Assembly: GCA_007844125.1 (NCBI GenBank)
Contig: CM017572.1
Coordinates: 35,493,203 to 35,557,202, forward strand
Length of the DNA stretch: 64,000 nt
Source of the DNA: Sinonovacula constricta
Lineage: Eukaryota > Mollusca > Bivalvia > Cardiida > Solecurtidae
Direction of reading: 5' to 3'
A program made the translations under genes and the position numbers. The notes beneath the pieces are model-generated. The model did not search any database. It saw nothing but the letters and a program-made list of their open reading frames with translations, and had not been told where the DNA came from. Below, piece after piece: positions 1-11,800 of this stretch (positions are counted from its first letter, which is position 1; every line of letters begins with the position of its first letter).

Positions 1-1475
1 AAAATTCTATTCCCGGTCGTGAAAATGCAGTGGTTTCTACGATATCTTTTCAAAATAAGGAAGAATTTAGGAAAAGTACCAATTGGGTACAAAATCAGCA
101 ATTTGTTATCATAACAAAATGGGACTGTTTTGCAAGCATTATTTGATCATGTTTCATGATGCCTGCTGCATTTTTGCGAAGTATTTTTAGTCACGAAATT
201 GGCATCAGTTCGCTGAGATTTAATGTAAATATGCTGTCAATAACGAATGCGAACATTAACTACAGCGATCTAGCCAGTCTTCAGTACTTAACTCATTTTC
301 AAAGCCTGACTTTGAAGTCAAAATACTTGGTTTTGAATTGCAGTTCCGATTAAAGCAAACTAAATACATCAATTACCTGTTAAAATAATGTGTGGATATC
401 CTTGGCTGGAAAAAACTTGGAATTTAACAAAAAAATCTTGAAAAAGTCTGGAAAAAGATTGATATTTAACCAGCAAAAATTTGTAGGAACCCTGTGTTTA
501 AAGCCTACAGCCTTTCAGTACTTGAATTTATTGTCACATACACTAGACTCCCCAGTACTAAAAGATTTTTATAAATTTTATGCATTTTTTTTATTGACTC
601 ATTTGAAATACTGTTTACAAATATGGACAAACAGCCATGATATATTTCATATAGTGTATCAGAAATGATATTTGCACCAAATTTGATGAGAAAATTTCAA
701 ATCATATATGACTTTCATAACCACATTTTTGTTTAAAGCCTACACCCCTGCAGTACTTGTCTTAATTGTCACATACTTAAGATGCACATAATCAACTCTC
801 CTCGCCCACACATGGATTTATCTTCAGCCTGATGTGGGCAGACTCAGGTTAAATGACATGCATATTGTACAACCTTTAGCACTTACAGTCATAGAAATTA
901 GGATTGAATTTACAAGCAAGTCGGGCTAGTAACTAAGCAATTTTTACTAGCTGGAAAGAAAATTCATAAACCTAAATTTAATTCTGTTTTAATTTCACAA
1001 GTAAGCCAAAAAAAAAAAATGATAACTACGGAAAAAAGCACCATTTAAGTATCAATCGCCTGGTAACTTCATGGATTTTTTCCAAGGTTTTTCACCAGAA
1101 ATATGTTTCAGTTTAATTTTCCCTGCCATTTTGTTCTGTGGCCCAGCTGATTTTAATTTGGTATAGAACATATAATGTACCATGCGGGAACCAGAATACC
1201 GTGTGGTTCCTGTACAGTAAACATATTATCGGTTTAGTGCGCATAACATGTTTATGATACAAGAGACAGGTTGCCGAATGATGTAAGCAGCTCAAACATT
1301 TACAAATTAAAAATGAAAGGACAATGATTTTTTACGATCAGGATCTTAGAATCCCATGGGGCCAGTAAAATGGGAATTTTGACTAGCCCGAGAGAAAATC
1401 TACCAGTTTTTGCTGTCGGGCTCGCGCTATATTCGACCACTGCACCACTGCACTTACTTAGCTACATTTATTAAA
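1..1475. other. Non-coding, nothing recognised
   Basis: AT-rich sequence with only short chance frames. The missing 5' exon of the Ral GEF gene could lie here or further upstream, but I see no supported exon. Confidence 0.4.
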
Positions 1476-1944
1476 GCTGGTATCTAACAGTTTACATCAA
1501 AAATCATTTCATTAAGCAACCAAATAAATAATTGTTACCAAAATGCTGTTTTTTGATGACATAAATCTTCATGAAAAGTGAACCATAATGCCACAGTCGT
1601 CATTAAAAAATGTATTTCTTATCTGAGCCACACTGCACAGTTAGCTATTTTTAAACTAGGAAGACCATGTGATCACTCATGTTTTTGCTCATCATCGTCA
1701 TCTGCTCTGACATCGCTGTCTGTTGTTAGCAGGAATTCCAATCGTTCTTATTTATAATTTGAAAATAATGAACATTTTTAGAGCTGATTAACAAGTTTTA
1801 CTGCCTTAAGATTCCTATACTGTTTATAATCGTCTAAGCTTAGACAAAAGTATGATTTTTCTGCAGAAATTGTACACAAATACCCCATACAGAGGTCAGA
1901 TATTGTTACATATATTTGACATAGGCAAACTTTAACAACCAATA
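1476..1944 (-). mobile_element. MITE family 1 (GGTGGTATC ends), degraded, reverse orientation
   Basis: It starts gctggtatctaacagtttac and contains the reverse complement of internal blocks seen in the copies at 6590, 20601 and 37851 (for example acagttagctattttt and caaataccccatacagaggtc). It has no coding capacity. The right terminus is decayed. Confidence 0.55.
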
Positions 1945-2046
1945 TTAATTTGGCAATTATTTGTTATGAGTTTCCAGTTAAGGTAACACTGCATGGTGAT
2001 AAACACTAGGTAGAAAATTGCGCAGATCCTGATATAACAGCCATCC

Positions 2047-2174
2047 TACCGTGTGCCAGTGGTTCTACCCAAACATTGATCTGGGGTCTTCCTCCACCAA
2101 TAAATAGCTGGACATCACCAATATGACCATAATTGTGTCAGTGCCATGTAACAAAAAAAAAAAAAAAAAAAAAA
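2047..2174 (+). mobile_element. SINE family A, 5'-truncated, poly(A) tail
   Basis: Carries the 3' body of the family (gtggttctaccc, ctggggtcttcctccacc, ccaatatgaccataattgtg) followed by a run of A. The tRNA-like head is missing, as in a 5'-truncated retroposed copy. Confidence 0.7.
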
Positions 2175-2212
2175 TTAACAGAACCCAGCTTCCTGATTTG
2201 TATCTATACGTT

Positions 2213-4090
2213 TTGTCTTGGATTCACCCTATTTGTCTTGGATTTAAACTATTTGTCTTGGATTCAGAAGATTTGTCTTGGATTCACCCTGTTTGTCTTT
2301 GATTCACACTATTTGTCTTGGATTCAGAAGATTTGTCTTGGATTCACCCTGTTTGTCTTTGATTCACACTATTTGTCTTGGATTCACCCTATTTGTCTTG
2401 GATTCACCCTATTTGTCTTGGATTCATACTATTTGTCTTGGATTCACCCTATTTGTCTTGGATTCACCCTATTTGTCTTGGATTCACCCTATTTGTCTTG
2501 GATTCAGAAGATTTGTCTTGGATTCACCCTGTTTGTCTTAGATTCACCCTATTTGTCTTGGATTCATACTATTTGTCTTGGATTCACCCTATTTGTCTTG
2601 GATTCACCCTATTTGTCTTGGATTCACCCTATTTGTCTTGGATTCAGAAGATTTGTCTTGGATTCACCCTGTTTGTCTTAGATTCACCCTATTTGTCTTG
2701 GATTCACACTATTTGTCTTGGATTCACACTATTTGTCTTGGATTCACACTATTTGTCTTGGATTCACCAATTTGTCTTGGATTCATCCTATTTGTCTTGG
2801 ATTCATCCTATTTGTCTTGGATTCAGAAGATTTGTCTTGGATTCACCCTGTTTGTCTTAGATTCACCCTATTTGTCATGGATTCACCCTATTTGTCATTG
2901 ATTCACCCTATTTGTCTTGGATTCACACTTTTTATCTTGGATTCACCCTATTTGTCATGGATTCACCCTATTTGTCATTGATTCACCCTATTTGTCTTGG
3001 ATTCACACTTTTTATCTTGGATTCACCCTATTTGTCTTGGATTCACACTTTTTATCTTGGATTCACCCTATTTGTCTTGGATTCACCCTATTTGTCTTGG
3101 ATTCACCCTATTTGTCATGGATTCATCCTGTTTGTCTTGGATTCACCCTATTTGTCTTGGATTCACCCTATTTGTCTTGGATTCACCCTATTTGTCTTGG
3201 ATTCATCCTATTTGTCTTGGATTCATACTATTTGTTTTGGATTCACCCTATTTGTCTTGGATTCATACTATTTGTCTTGGATTCACCCTATTTATCTTAG
3301 ATTCACAATATTTATCTTGGATTCACACTATTTGTCTTGGATTTAGATGATTTGTCTTGGATTCACCCTATTTGTCTTGGATTCACACTTTTTATCTTGG
3401 ATTCACCCTATTTGTCTTGGATTCATACTATTTGTCTTGGATTTAGATGATTTGTCTTGGATTCACCCTATTTGTCTTGGATTCACACTATTTGTCTTGA
3501 ATTCACCCTATTTGTCTTGGATTCATACTATTTGTCATGGATTCACCCTATTTGTCTTGGATTCACCCTATTTGTCTTGGATTCACCCTATTTGTCTTGG
3601 ATTCACACTATTTGTCTTGGGTTCACCCTATTTGTCTTGGATTCACCCTATTTGTCATTGATTCACCCTATTTGTCTTGGATTCATACTATTTGTCTTGG
3701 ATTTAGATGATTTGTCTTGGATTTACCCTATTTGTCTTGGATTCACAATATTTGTCATTGATTCACCCTATTTGTCTTGGATTCATACTATTTGTCTTGG
3801 ATTTAGATGATTTGTCTTGGATTCACCCTATTTGTCTTGGATTCACAAATTTGTCTTGGATTCACCCTATTTGTCTTGGATTCATACTATTTGTCTTGGA
3901 TTTAGATGATTTGTCTTTGATTCACCCTATTTATCTTGGATTCACCCTATTTATCTTGGATTCTCACTATTTATCTTGGATTCACCCTATTTATCTTGGA
4001 TTCACCCTATTTATCTTGGATTCACCCTATTTATCTTGGATTCTCACTATTTATCTTGGATTCTCACTATTTATCTTGGATTTACCAATA
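2213..4090 (+). repeat. 20-bp minisatellite, about 94 copies
   Basis: Unit ATTTGTCTTGGATTCACCCT with point variants (CATACT, CACACT, CAGAAG, TAGATG, TTTATC). Variants recur in a regular order, giving multi-unit higher-order repeats, especially around 2260-2560, 2820-3060 and 3340-3930. Two units (near 2769 and 3847) carry 1-bp or larger deletions that shift the register. The long open frames here (I-C-L-G-F-T-L-F-V-L-D-S type) are a by-product of the repeat and are not genes. Confidence 0.97.
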
Positions 4091-4805
4091 TTGTCCCAGC
4101 AGTTTAAGAGTTACTTGTGTGGAGGTGTTTTACTTGCATTCTTACATTCTTGTACTGCACTCGAGACCATCAGTGCACAAAAGCTCTATATGTTTGTGGT
4201 TTGTACTTGACCATTCATCGTTTTTGCGCTAAACAATCGATGCTAAAATAAATTAATACCGCAGTGGTTTAGACAACAGTTGGAGCTTTGTTGTGTGTGA
4301 GTGGGCAATCTTTACAATGCTGTAGCCTAAATAGTTGTTTAACCTTGCGCCCATTAATCACAGCTGCTCCTGGGTGCAAATTGCAACAATTCTCGCATGA
4401 CTTGTTTAATGTGTGGTTGCATTTTAGTAAGACATTATAATGCTTATCAGCAGTTATCAACGTTAAAGTAACTAGCCTGTTAAACAAAATGTGAACTTGT
4501 TATTTTAAACATGTTTGGAGACAGATTTACAGGTTTACATACATTGCATGTGTCATTCATCATCACCATACTTGGCAACTTGTAAAAATATAAGTCTTAG
4601 CTTGCTACATTTCTAAATAACCCCAATTTTTAAGTCATCGTCTTACATTGACATGCAATGATGACTATACATATATTGTTATAGATTCAGCAGCAAATAA
4701 TGCAGATCCTGATCAGAGAGCTCCCAGCAGGGAACAGGCTGATCTGGATCTACACTACATGCCAAAGTCCTATAAATATGTGTTAATCAAGGGTTAAGGG
4801 TTTCA
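4091..4805. other. Non-coding interval
   Basis: No exon recognised. The sequence around 4625-4790 (cttacattgacatgcaatg ... atattgttatagattcagcag) has a diverged counterpart at 33850-34015, so it is an unnamed dispersed repeat. Confidence 0.5.
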
Positions 4806-4807
4806 CG

Positions 4808-5039
4808 GCGGGCACCCATGGCCGAGCGGTTAGAGTCACTGACTTGTAACTCCTCAGCACCTCACCATGTGGGTTCGAGTCCCAGTCAGGGCAAGAACTT
4901 TTATGTGCGGAGGTTTTTTAGCTAACCTGCGGTGTGCCGGTGGTTCTACCCAGGTATAAATCTGGGGTCTTCCTCCACCAATAATTATCAGGACTTCACC
5001 ATTATGTCCATAATTGTGTTGGAGCAATGTAACAAAAAG
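4808..5039 (+). mobile_element. SINE family A, near full length
   Basis: tRNA-like head with A-box-like ggccgagcggttagagtc and B-box-like gggttcgagtccc, then the family body (ggtggttctacccag, ctggggtcttcctccacca) and an A-rich end. The head resembles a Leu/Ser-type tRNA, but the rest of a tRNA fold is absent, so it is not a tRNA gene. Confidence 0.85.
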
Positions 5040-5081
5040 GGTTCCACAGACATCTTGTTTTATCTTCTATACAAATTTAAA

Positions 5082-5200
5082 GGCGGTGTCCAACATTTTT
5101 GCCTGTATCTAATTCATGTAGCAACATCTCACCCCTGTTTGGGGGGATCTGTGCATAATTGCTGCATCAACTTAATACGTCAGTGGAAGTAAATGCTGTC
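5082..5200 (+). mobile_element. MITE family 1, partial left end
   Basis: ggcggtgtccaacatttttg followed by the tgtatctaattcatgtagca block shared with the copy at 6590. Only about the first 120 bp are recognisable. Confidence 0.45.
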
Positions 5201-5432
5201 TATATCATTATGTTACCTCATCCTTAGTCATGGAGGCTCAAAAGTGCAACCATAAGTATATCACTAATGTATGTAAGTGTGTGATGATTTCATCAGAGTT
5301 TTGTGGTTATACTTGGTATTCTACTTCAGGATTTTTTTTTTTCTGAAAATAGGGCCTGGGGCCTTTGAGAAGGGGGAAATTTTTACTGCACTTTACTAAA
5401 AGGGGACAAAATGTGCATGTTTAACTTTTTGT

Positions 5433-6050
5433 TTGCTGTCATACATCTTGTGTGTTCATTATAAAGTTATCAATTTTTCTTGTTTGTTAACTCCTCCACT
5501 AAATTATCGTAGTCCAATACATTCAATTTTTGAAATTTATGGGTGGGCAATTTCCATTTTCAGGGGAAAAATAAGGATTTTTTTCAGAGGAACTGTAAAT
5601 GGCATACATCCTGTATGTTCATTACACGGCCATCTCTCAATTTTTCTTAATCTTGAATTCCTCCAGATAACCATAATCTAATTCATTTAATTTTTAAAAT
5701 TCATTATTTGATGGGAGGGGAATCTTCATTTTCAGGGGAAAAACAAGGATTATTTTCTGAGGGGCTTTTAAATGGCATGTATACATCCTGTATGTTCATT
5801 ACACGGCCATCTCTCAATTTTTCTTATTCTTGAATTCCTCCAGATTATCATAATCCAATTCATTTAATTTTAAAAATTGATGGGAGGGGAATTTTCATTT
5901 TCAGGGGAAAAACTAGGCTTATTTTCTGAGGGGCCTTTAAATGGCATGTATACAACTTGTATGTTCATTGCACGGCCATCTCTCAATTTGTCTTGTTCTT
6001 CAAACTCCTCCAGATTATCGTAGTCCAGTTCATTCAATATTTGAAATTAC
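5433..6050 (+). repeat. About 173-bp tandem repeat, four diverged copies
   Basis: The block with tgtatgttcattacacggcc, ctccagattatc and tttcaggggaaaaa recurs near 5440, 5611, 5786 and 5956. The first copy is the most diverged. Non-coding. Confidence 0.8.
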
Positions 6051-6589
6051 AAGGCCATTGACTCAGGTTGTTTCTATCCAAGTTCTGCTTCAACTCAGAA
6101 AGTTATTTGGACAGCCAGAAAGGATAAATATAAAATTAAAATAGTTGTCCAATCAATTAAAACACAATTAGGTACAGTATAAGTTAAAGCCCACAAAACC
6201 TCTGTGAAAACTAAAAGTAACAGCACACACTGTGTTTGACACCAAGACTCTGGCATTGCCAATTCTGAATGAATTGCTTCATTCTTCATACACAAACCAT
6301 CTTCAGGAAGTTCTCTATTTTAATTTCATTTCAATTTGTTCTCCCACCACCGTCTGATGCTGTACTGTGATAACAGCTGATAAGCACTTCCTGGCTGATA
6401 CCTGGACTGATTGTGAGGCTTTATGTTTAAATATCCAGCCTTGATCGGTACTCCAGTTCTGGGTCTTCATGAGCTGCCTGAGTTTGGTCCCGTTAAAAGA
6501 CATGGCTGTTGCTTTCCAGTGGTTTGGTGGTGGTCGTATTTTTAACTCATTGCTTGTAAGCCAGGGATTGAGTAGGTTAAATGTGTAAA

Positions 6590-7080
6590 GGTGGAATCCA
6601 ACAGTTTGCCAATATCTAATACATGTAACAATATCTGACGTCTGTTTGGGGTATTTGTGCATAGTTTCTGTAGAAAAGCGTCATACTTTAGTCTAAGCTT
6701 TGAGGATTTTCAACAATACCGGTATCTCAATTTTTGGGCAGTAAAACTCATTAATCAACACTTAATTATGTTCATTCTTTTTTCAAATCTGTAAATAAGA
6801 ACGTTTGGGATTTGTGCTAAAACTTAACATCAATGTCATTGTGGATGGCGTGGATGAGCTAAAATGGTAGTGGTGAGGGGGTTGTCTTTGCTTAAAAATA
6901 GCTAACTGTGCAGCATGGTTTAGATAGAAAATACTTGTTTGTAAGGATGATTGTGGCATTATGGTTTACTTTCAGCCAGGTGTAGTACATCAATAAACAG
7001 CATTTTGTGAGATGTGTTCGGGTAACAATAGTATTTTTATTTAATAAAAATATTTTTGGTCCAAACTGTCGGATACCACC
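6590..7080 (+). mobile_element. MITE family 1 (GGTGGTATC ends)
   Basis: Begins ggtggaatccaacagtttgc and ends caaactgtcggataccacc, which are imperfect inverted repeats of each other. About 490 bp, non-coding; internal blocks are shared with the copies at 20601 and 37851. Confidence 0.75.
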
Positions 7081-7408
7081 TATAAGATTTATTGCATTTA
7101 ATTCAGAATTGGAACAGTTGTTAAAATATCTGTATAAATTGGGAGTTGAAGTGGAGTTGCAAGTCTGCTGACTTAAGTTTTATGTCTCTTAAACAAGCAA
7201 TCTCAGCACCATACATGAGCAAGAATTTTTGGAAACTTTTTGGAAAAAATGGAAAAGTTTTTAGCAAAAAACTATACACTGTAGCTTGCCAGACATTGCC
7301 CCTAGCAAGTGCAGGGGTGTTTATTTACTAAATGGACCTTATCTTTGATGTGGCCTACAGTCCAGATTGGTGTGTGAACTTAACTTGATGTTTTTAGATA
7401 AGAATCAA

Positions 7409-7887
7409 CCCTTTCACTGACAGGCAACAAATTTCCAACATGTACCTGTATTGCCAGGAACAGTCACTGTCCAAGCTTTCGAGTATATCATCCGATGAAT
7501 CATTATCTAACATACGAAGAACGTCTTCTGTCAAGTGTATTTTACGTTTTCTGTACAAATTTTTATTGTTCTTTTTACTGCTACTTAACTCACCTCATCT
7601 CAACTTAATTGAACTACCACTCGTGACAGAAAACAAAAAATGCGCACGGTAAATACTACCACCCTAGCTTCGAAATTTCAACACAGAACATATCATGTGA
7701 TGTATTTTCTAATTTTAACCATGTATCTTCAAAGCGAAATATGATTAGTTGAATAAAATGTGTGAAAATCTATTTCTGGATTATTTAACATATTGGGAAA
7801 TTCCTGAAACGGATTTACCCATCTTGAGGGAAATATACATAACATTTTGTGCAGACAGGTCAACCTGACTTGATGACAGTGAAAGGG
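7409..7887 (+). mobile_element. piggyBac-like MITE, copy 1
   Basis: 479 bp with terminal inverted repeats CCCTTTCACTG / CAGTGAAAGGG, flanked on both sides by TCAA. It is homologous through its length to 33222-33713, which is flanked by TTAG and TTAA. CCC-type ends at a TTAA-like site are characteristic of piggyBac transposons. No transposase is encoded. Confidence 0.65.
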
Positions 7888-7947
7888 TCAAGATAAGTTT
7901 TAAGTTTAATTAATGTTTTTGTAGGCAGTACGATCTTAATTGACAGG

Positions 7948-8143
7948 TGGTTATATTTGCCGACTTGTAACTCACCACATGTGTTAGAGTCTCGGTCAGG
8001 GCTAGAACTTCCATGTTCGGAGGTTTTCCAGATAAACTGCAGTGTGCCGGTGGTTATAGCCGCATATAAGACTCAATCAATAATAAGATGGTCGTCAGTA
8101 TGACCATAATTGTGTCAGTGCGATGTAATAAAAAACAAAAAAA
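7948..8143 (+). mobile_element. SINE family A, decayed
   Basis: Partial head (gacttgtaactcaccac) and body (gtgtgccggtggttatag, tatgaccataattgtgtcag) with an A-rich tail that runs directly into the SINE family B copy. Confidence 0.7.
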
Positions 8144-8450
8144 TGGATCGGGTAGCGCAATTGGTAGATCATCAGTTCCAGGTACAGAAGGCCTGGGTTC
8201 AATCCTGTGCTATATACCAAGGTTGTTAAAAAGCGTCAATGCTAATGCTCAAGCAAGTATAAGGGTAGTTCCACGACTGGTTGGCCTGGTGTCAGGATAC
8301 TGTGACTGAATGGTATCATGCCAGGTGTTCACGGCATGCTATACATAGTAAAGGCAGCACTATATCTGCTTCAAGTGGACACTGTCTCCAGATAACTGAA
8401 ATACTGTTGGTGGGATGATAAACCCAACGTACAAACAAAAACAAAATATA
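8144..8450 (+). mobile_element. SINE family B, full length
   Basis: tRNA-like head (gggtagcgcaattggtagat, B-box gggttcaatcc), then the family body tcaagcaagtataagggtag, atgccaggtgttcacggcat, atctgcttcaagtggacac, and a tail of CAAA repeats. The ORF-like frames on the opposite strand are by-products. Confidence 0.85.
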
Positions 8451-8744
8451 ATCTCTGAGCTGCGCACCCCTACAGGGCTTTTTACTCACTTTTGATAATG
8501 GGTTACAGTAATCAGAGAACCTAAGAAAAATATATAAACAATATGTAATGAAAATCCATGTTTTCACCATTTAATGAATAATTTGCAAAACAGGTTACTA
8601 TCTTTTTTACAGGAAAACCCTAAGCCAAGTTTTCCTATGTTTTTACATAATAACTTTATAAGCATATCATTATTTATAGCTCAGTTATCTCCCAGAAAAC
8701 TATGCTTTATATATAGCTCATGTTCTCCTCTTCTGTATTTACAG

Positions 8745-8837
8745 GATGACGTGACAAGATTCTGGCGAGAGGAGCGTGAGGAAGGGGCCATCTACTCGGC
8801 CTACCTGAAACGCGTCACGTACCATACGCTGTCTGAG
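8745..8837 (+). CDS. Ral GEF exon A (first visible)
   Basis: 93 nt, phase 0 at both ends, acceptor tttacag and donor gtatgt. It encodes 31 residues starting [10 protein letters not shown] and containing [13 protein letters not shown]. This corresponds to the conserved N-terminal segment of RalGDS/RGL proteins just before the REM domain (pattern E-x-x-x-G-x-I/V-Y-S/x-x-x-L-K/R). No Met in this exon can serve as a start, so at least one upstream exon exists. Confidence 0.85.
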
Positions 8838-11800
8838 GTATGTTATCTATCTTGGAATCTGTCTTGATTACATGGAACTGACAGAAATTTTTTTTTGGAA
8901 TGCATCTCGTTTTTCATTAAATTGTTGATGTATCTCTGTTAGGTTGCATATTTGTAAATAGAAATTATGTGTCTATGTGCAATGGCTACATAAGTGATTT
9001 ATTTTCATCATAAACATCAAATGTTCTTAATAGCTTTTTCCTGGATGTAGTTAATTTGCATCTTTGCAAAAATGTTAGTGAAGGTTAAAAGCATGAATAA
9101 CAAGTTAAATTGTGATCATATTTTGCCAACCCCTTAAAAAGTATTTTTCACCCCCCCCCTCTAGAGCTACAGAAGACAAATCCCTTCTCAATATTAACAA
9201 TGGATAAGTAGTAAGCAATCATTTATTTCTGCAAACAAATCCCTTCTCAATGTTAACCATGGATAAGTAGTAAGCAATCATTAATTTATGCAAACAAATC
9301 CCTTCTCAATATTACCCATGGATAAGTAGTAAGCAATCAATAATTTCTGCAAACAAATCCCTTCTCAATATTACCCATGGATAAGTAGTAAGCAATCATT
9401 AATTTCTGCATACAAATCCCTTCTCAATATTACCCATGGATAAGTAGTAAGCAATCATTAATTTCTGCAAACAAATCCCTTCTCAATATTAACCTTGGAT
9501 AAGTAGTAAGCAATCATTAATTTCTGCAAACAAACCCCTTCTCAATATTACCCATGGATAAGTAGTAAGCAATCATTAATTTCTGCAAACAAATCCCTTC
9601 TCAATATTAACCTTGGATAAGTAGTAAGCAATCATTAATTTCAGCAATCAAATCCCTTCTCAATATTAACCATGGATAAGTAGTAAGCAATCATTAATTT
9701 CAGCAATCAAATCCCTTCTCAATATTACCCATGGATAAGTAGTAGTAAGCAATCATTAATTTATGCAAAAAAATCCCTTCTCAATGTTAACCATGGATAA
9801 GTAGTAAGCAGTCATTAATTTCTGCAAACAAATCCCTTCTCAATGTTAACCATGGATAAGTAGTAAGCAATCATTAATTTCTGCAAACAAATCCCTTCTC
9901 AATATTACCCATGGATAAGTAGTAGTAAGCAATCATTAATTTATGCAAAAAAATCCCTTCTCAATGTTAACCATGGATAAGTAGTAAGCAGTCATTAATT
10001 TCTGCAAACAAATCCCTTCTCAATATTAACCATAGATAAATAGTAAACAATCATTAATTTCTTAACAGAATGAGCACAGGGGGACTAACGAATTTTCGCA
10101 CCTGATGTGGGAGACACAGAAGTTTCGTGTGATCAAGGCGGGCACGCTGGAGAAGTTGATAGAGTACCTGTATATACGGGGTGAAATGGACTCAACATAC
10201 ACCAATGTGTTCCTTGCCACATACCGCACGTTCAGCTGCGTGGAGGAAGTCCTTGGACTTCTGGTATCCCGCTACATCAACATCAAGGCCAATAAGGATA
10301 CCAAGAATGAGCTTCAGGACATACAGCTCAGGTGAGTGAAGGAAAATGATTATCCTACAGGGATAAACACTTACTGGTACTAAAATTTTATACGTAGGGG
10401 AGGGAGATGATATTCCTTGAGGGATAAACACTTACTGGTACTAAAATATTATACATAATGTACAGGTCAGGTGAGGGGAGTGAATGGATTATCTTAGAGG
10501 GATAAACACTTACTGGTACTAAAAATATTTTACATAATGTATAGGTCAGGTGAGGGAAGGGAAATGATAATCCTTGAGGGATAAACACTTACTGGTAATA
10601 AAATATTATACATAATGTACAGGTCAGATGAGGGGAGTGAATGGATTATCTTAAAGGGATAAACACTTACTGGTACTAAAATGTTATACATAATGTACAG
10701 GTCAGATGAGGGGAGTGAATGGATTATCTTAGAGGGATAAACACTTACTGGTACTAAAATGTTATACATAATGTACAGGTCAGGTAAGGGAAGGAAAATG
10801 ATAATCCTTGAGGGATAAACACTTACTGGTACTAAAATGTTATACATAATGTACAGGTCAGATGAGGGGAGTGAATGGATTATCTTAGAGGGATAAACAC
10901 TTACTGGTACTAAAATGTTATACATAATGTACAGGTCAGGTGAGGGAAGGGAAATGATAATCCTTGAGGGATAAACACTTACTGGTACTAAAATGTTATA
11001 GATAATGTACAGGTCAGGTAAGGGAAGGAAAATGATAATCCTTGAGGGATAAACACTTACTGGTACTAAAATGTTATACATAATGTACAGGTCAGATGAG
11101 GGGAGTGAATGGATTATCTTAGAGGGATAAACACTTACTGGTACTAAAATGTTATACATAATGTACAGGTCAGGTGAGGGAAGGGAAATGATAATCCTTG
11201 AGGGATAAACACTTAATGGTACTAAAATGTTATACATAATGTACAGGTCAGGTGAGGGAAGAGAAATGATAATCCTTGAGGGATAAACACTTACTGGTAC
11301 TAAAATATTATACATAATGTACAGGTCAGATGAGGGGAGTGAATGGATTATCTTAAAGGGATAAACACTTACTGGTACTAAAATATTATACATAATGTAC
11401 AGGTCAGGTGATGGGAGTGAATGGATTATCTTAGAGGGATAAACACTTACTGGTACTAAAATGTTATAGATAATGTACAGGTCAGGTGAGGGAAGGGAAA
11501 TGATAATCCTTGAGGGATAAACACTTACTGGTACTAAAATGTTATACATAATGTACAGGTCAAGGGGAGGGAAATAATTAACTTAGGGAAGAATACTTTC
11601 TGGTACTGCAATGTTATACATTATGTACAGGATGGTGGAGGGAAGGGAAATAATCATCCTAGAGGGATAAACACTTACTGGTACTAAGATATTATAAATT
11701 ATGTACACGTTGTTTTGATAATCGTAGAAAAATCTCATCGATGTCGACCGAATCCTTGATTGTGGCTCGTCATTACATCGTGATTACTTCCTGTGATTTA

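Noticed and set aside
2133..4232. Several overlapping + strand frames with I-C-L-G-F / L-D-S repeats
   Set aside because: Products of the 20-bp minisatellite in all three frames; no gene signal.
4820..4895. tRNA gene at SINE heads
   Set aside because: A- and B-box-like motifs exist, but acceptor-stem pairing is absent and the sequence continues into SINE body.
8316..8570. - strand frame with [11 protein letters not shown] (also at 18252, 22798, 27303)
   Set aside because: Same antisense peptide recurs because it is the reverse strand of SINE family B.
10530..11549. 339-residue open frame on the - strand
   Set aside because: It is 13 copies of a 26-residue unit created by a 78-bp intronic minisatellite; unit length divisible by three keeps the frame open by chance.
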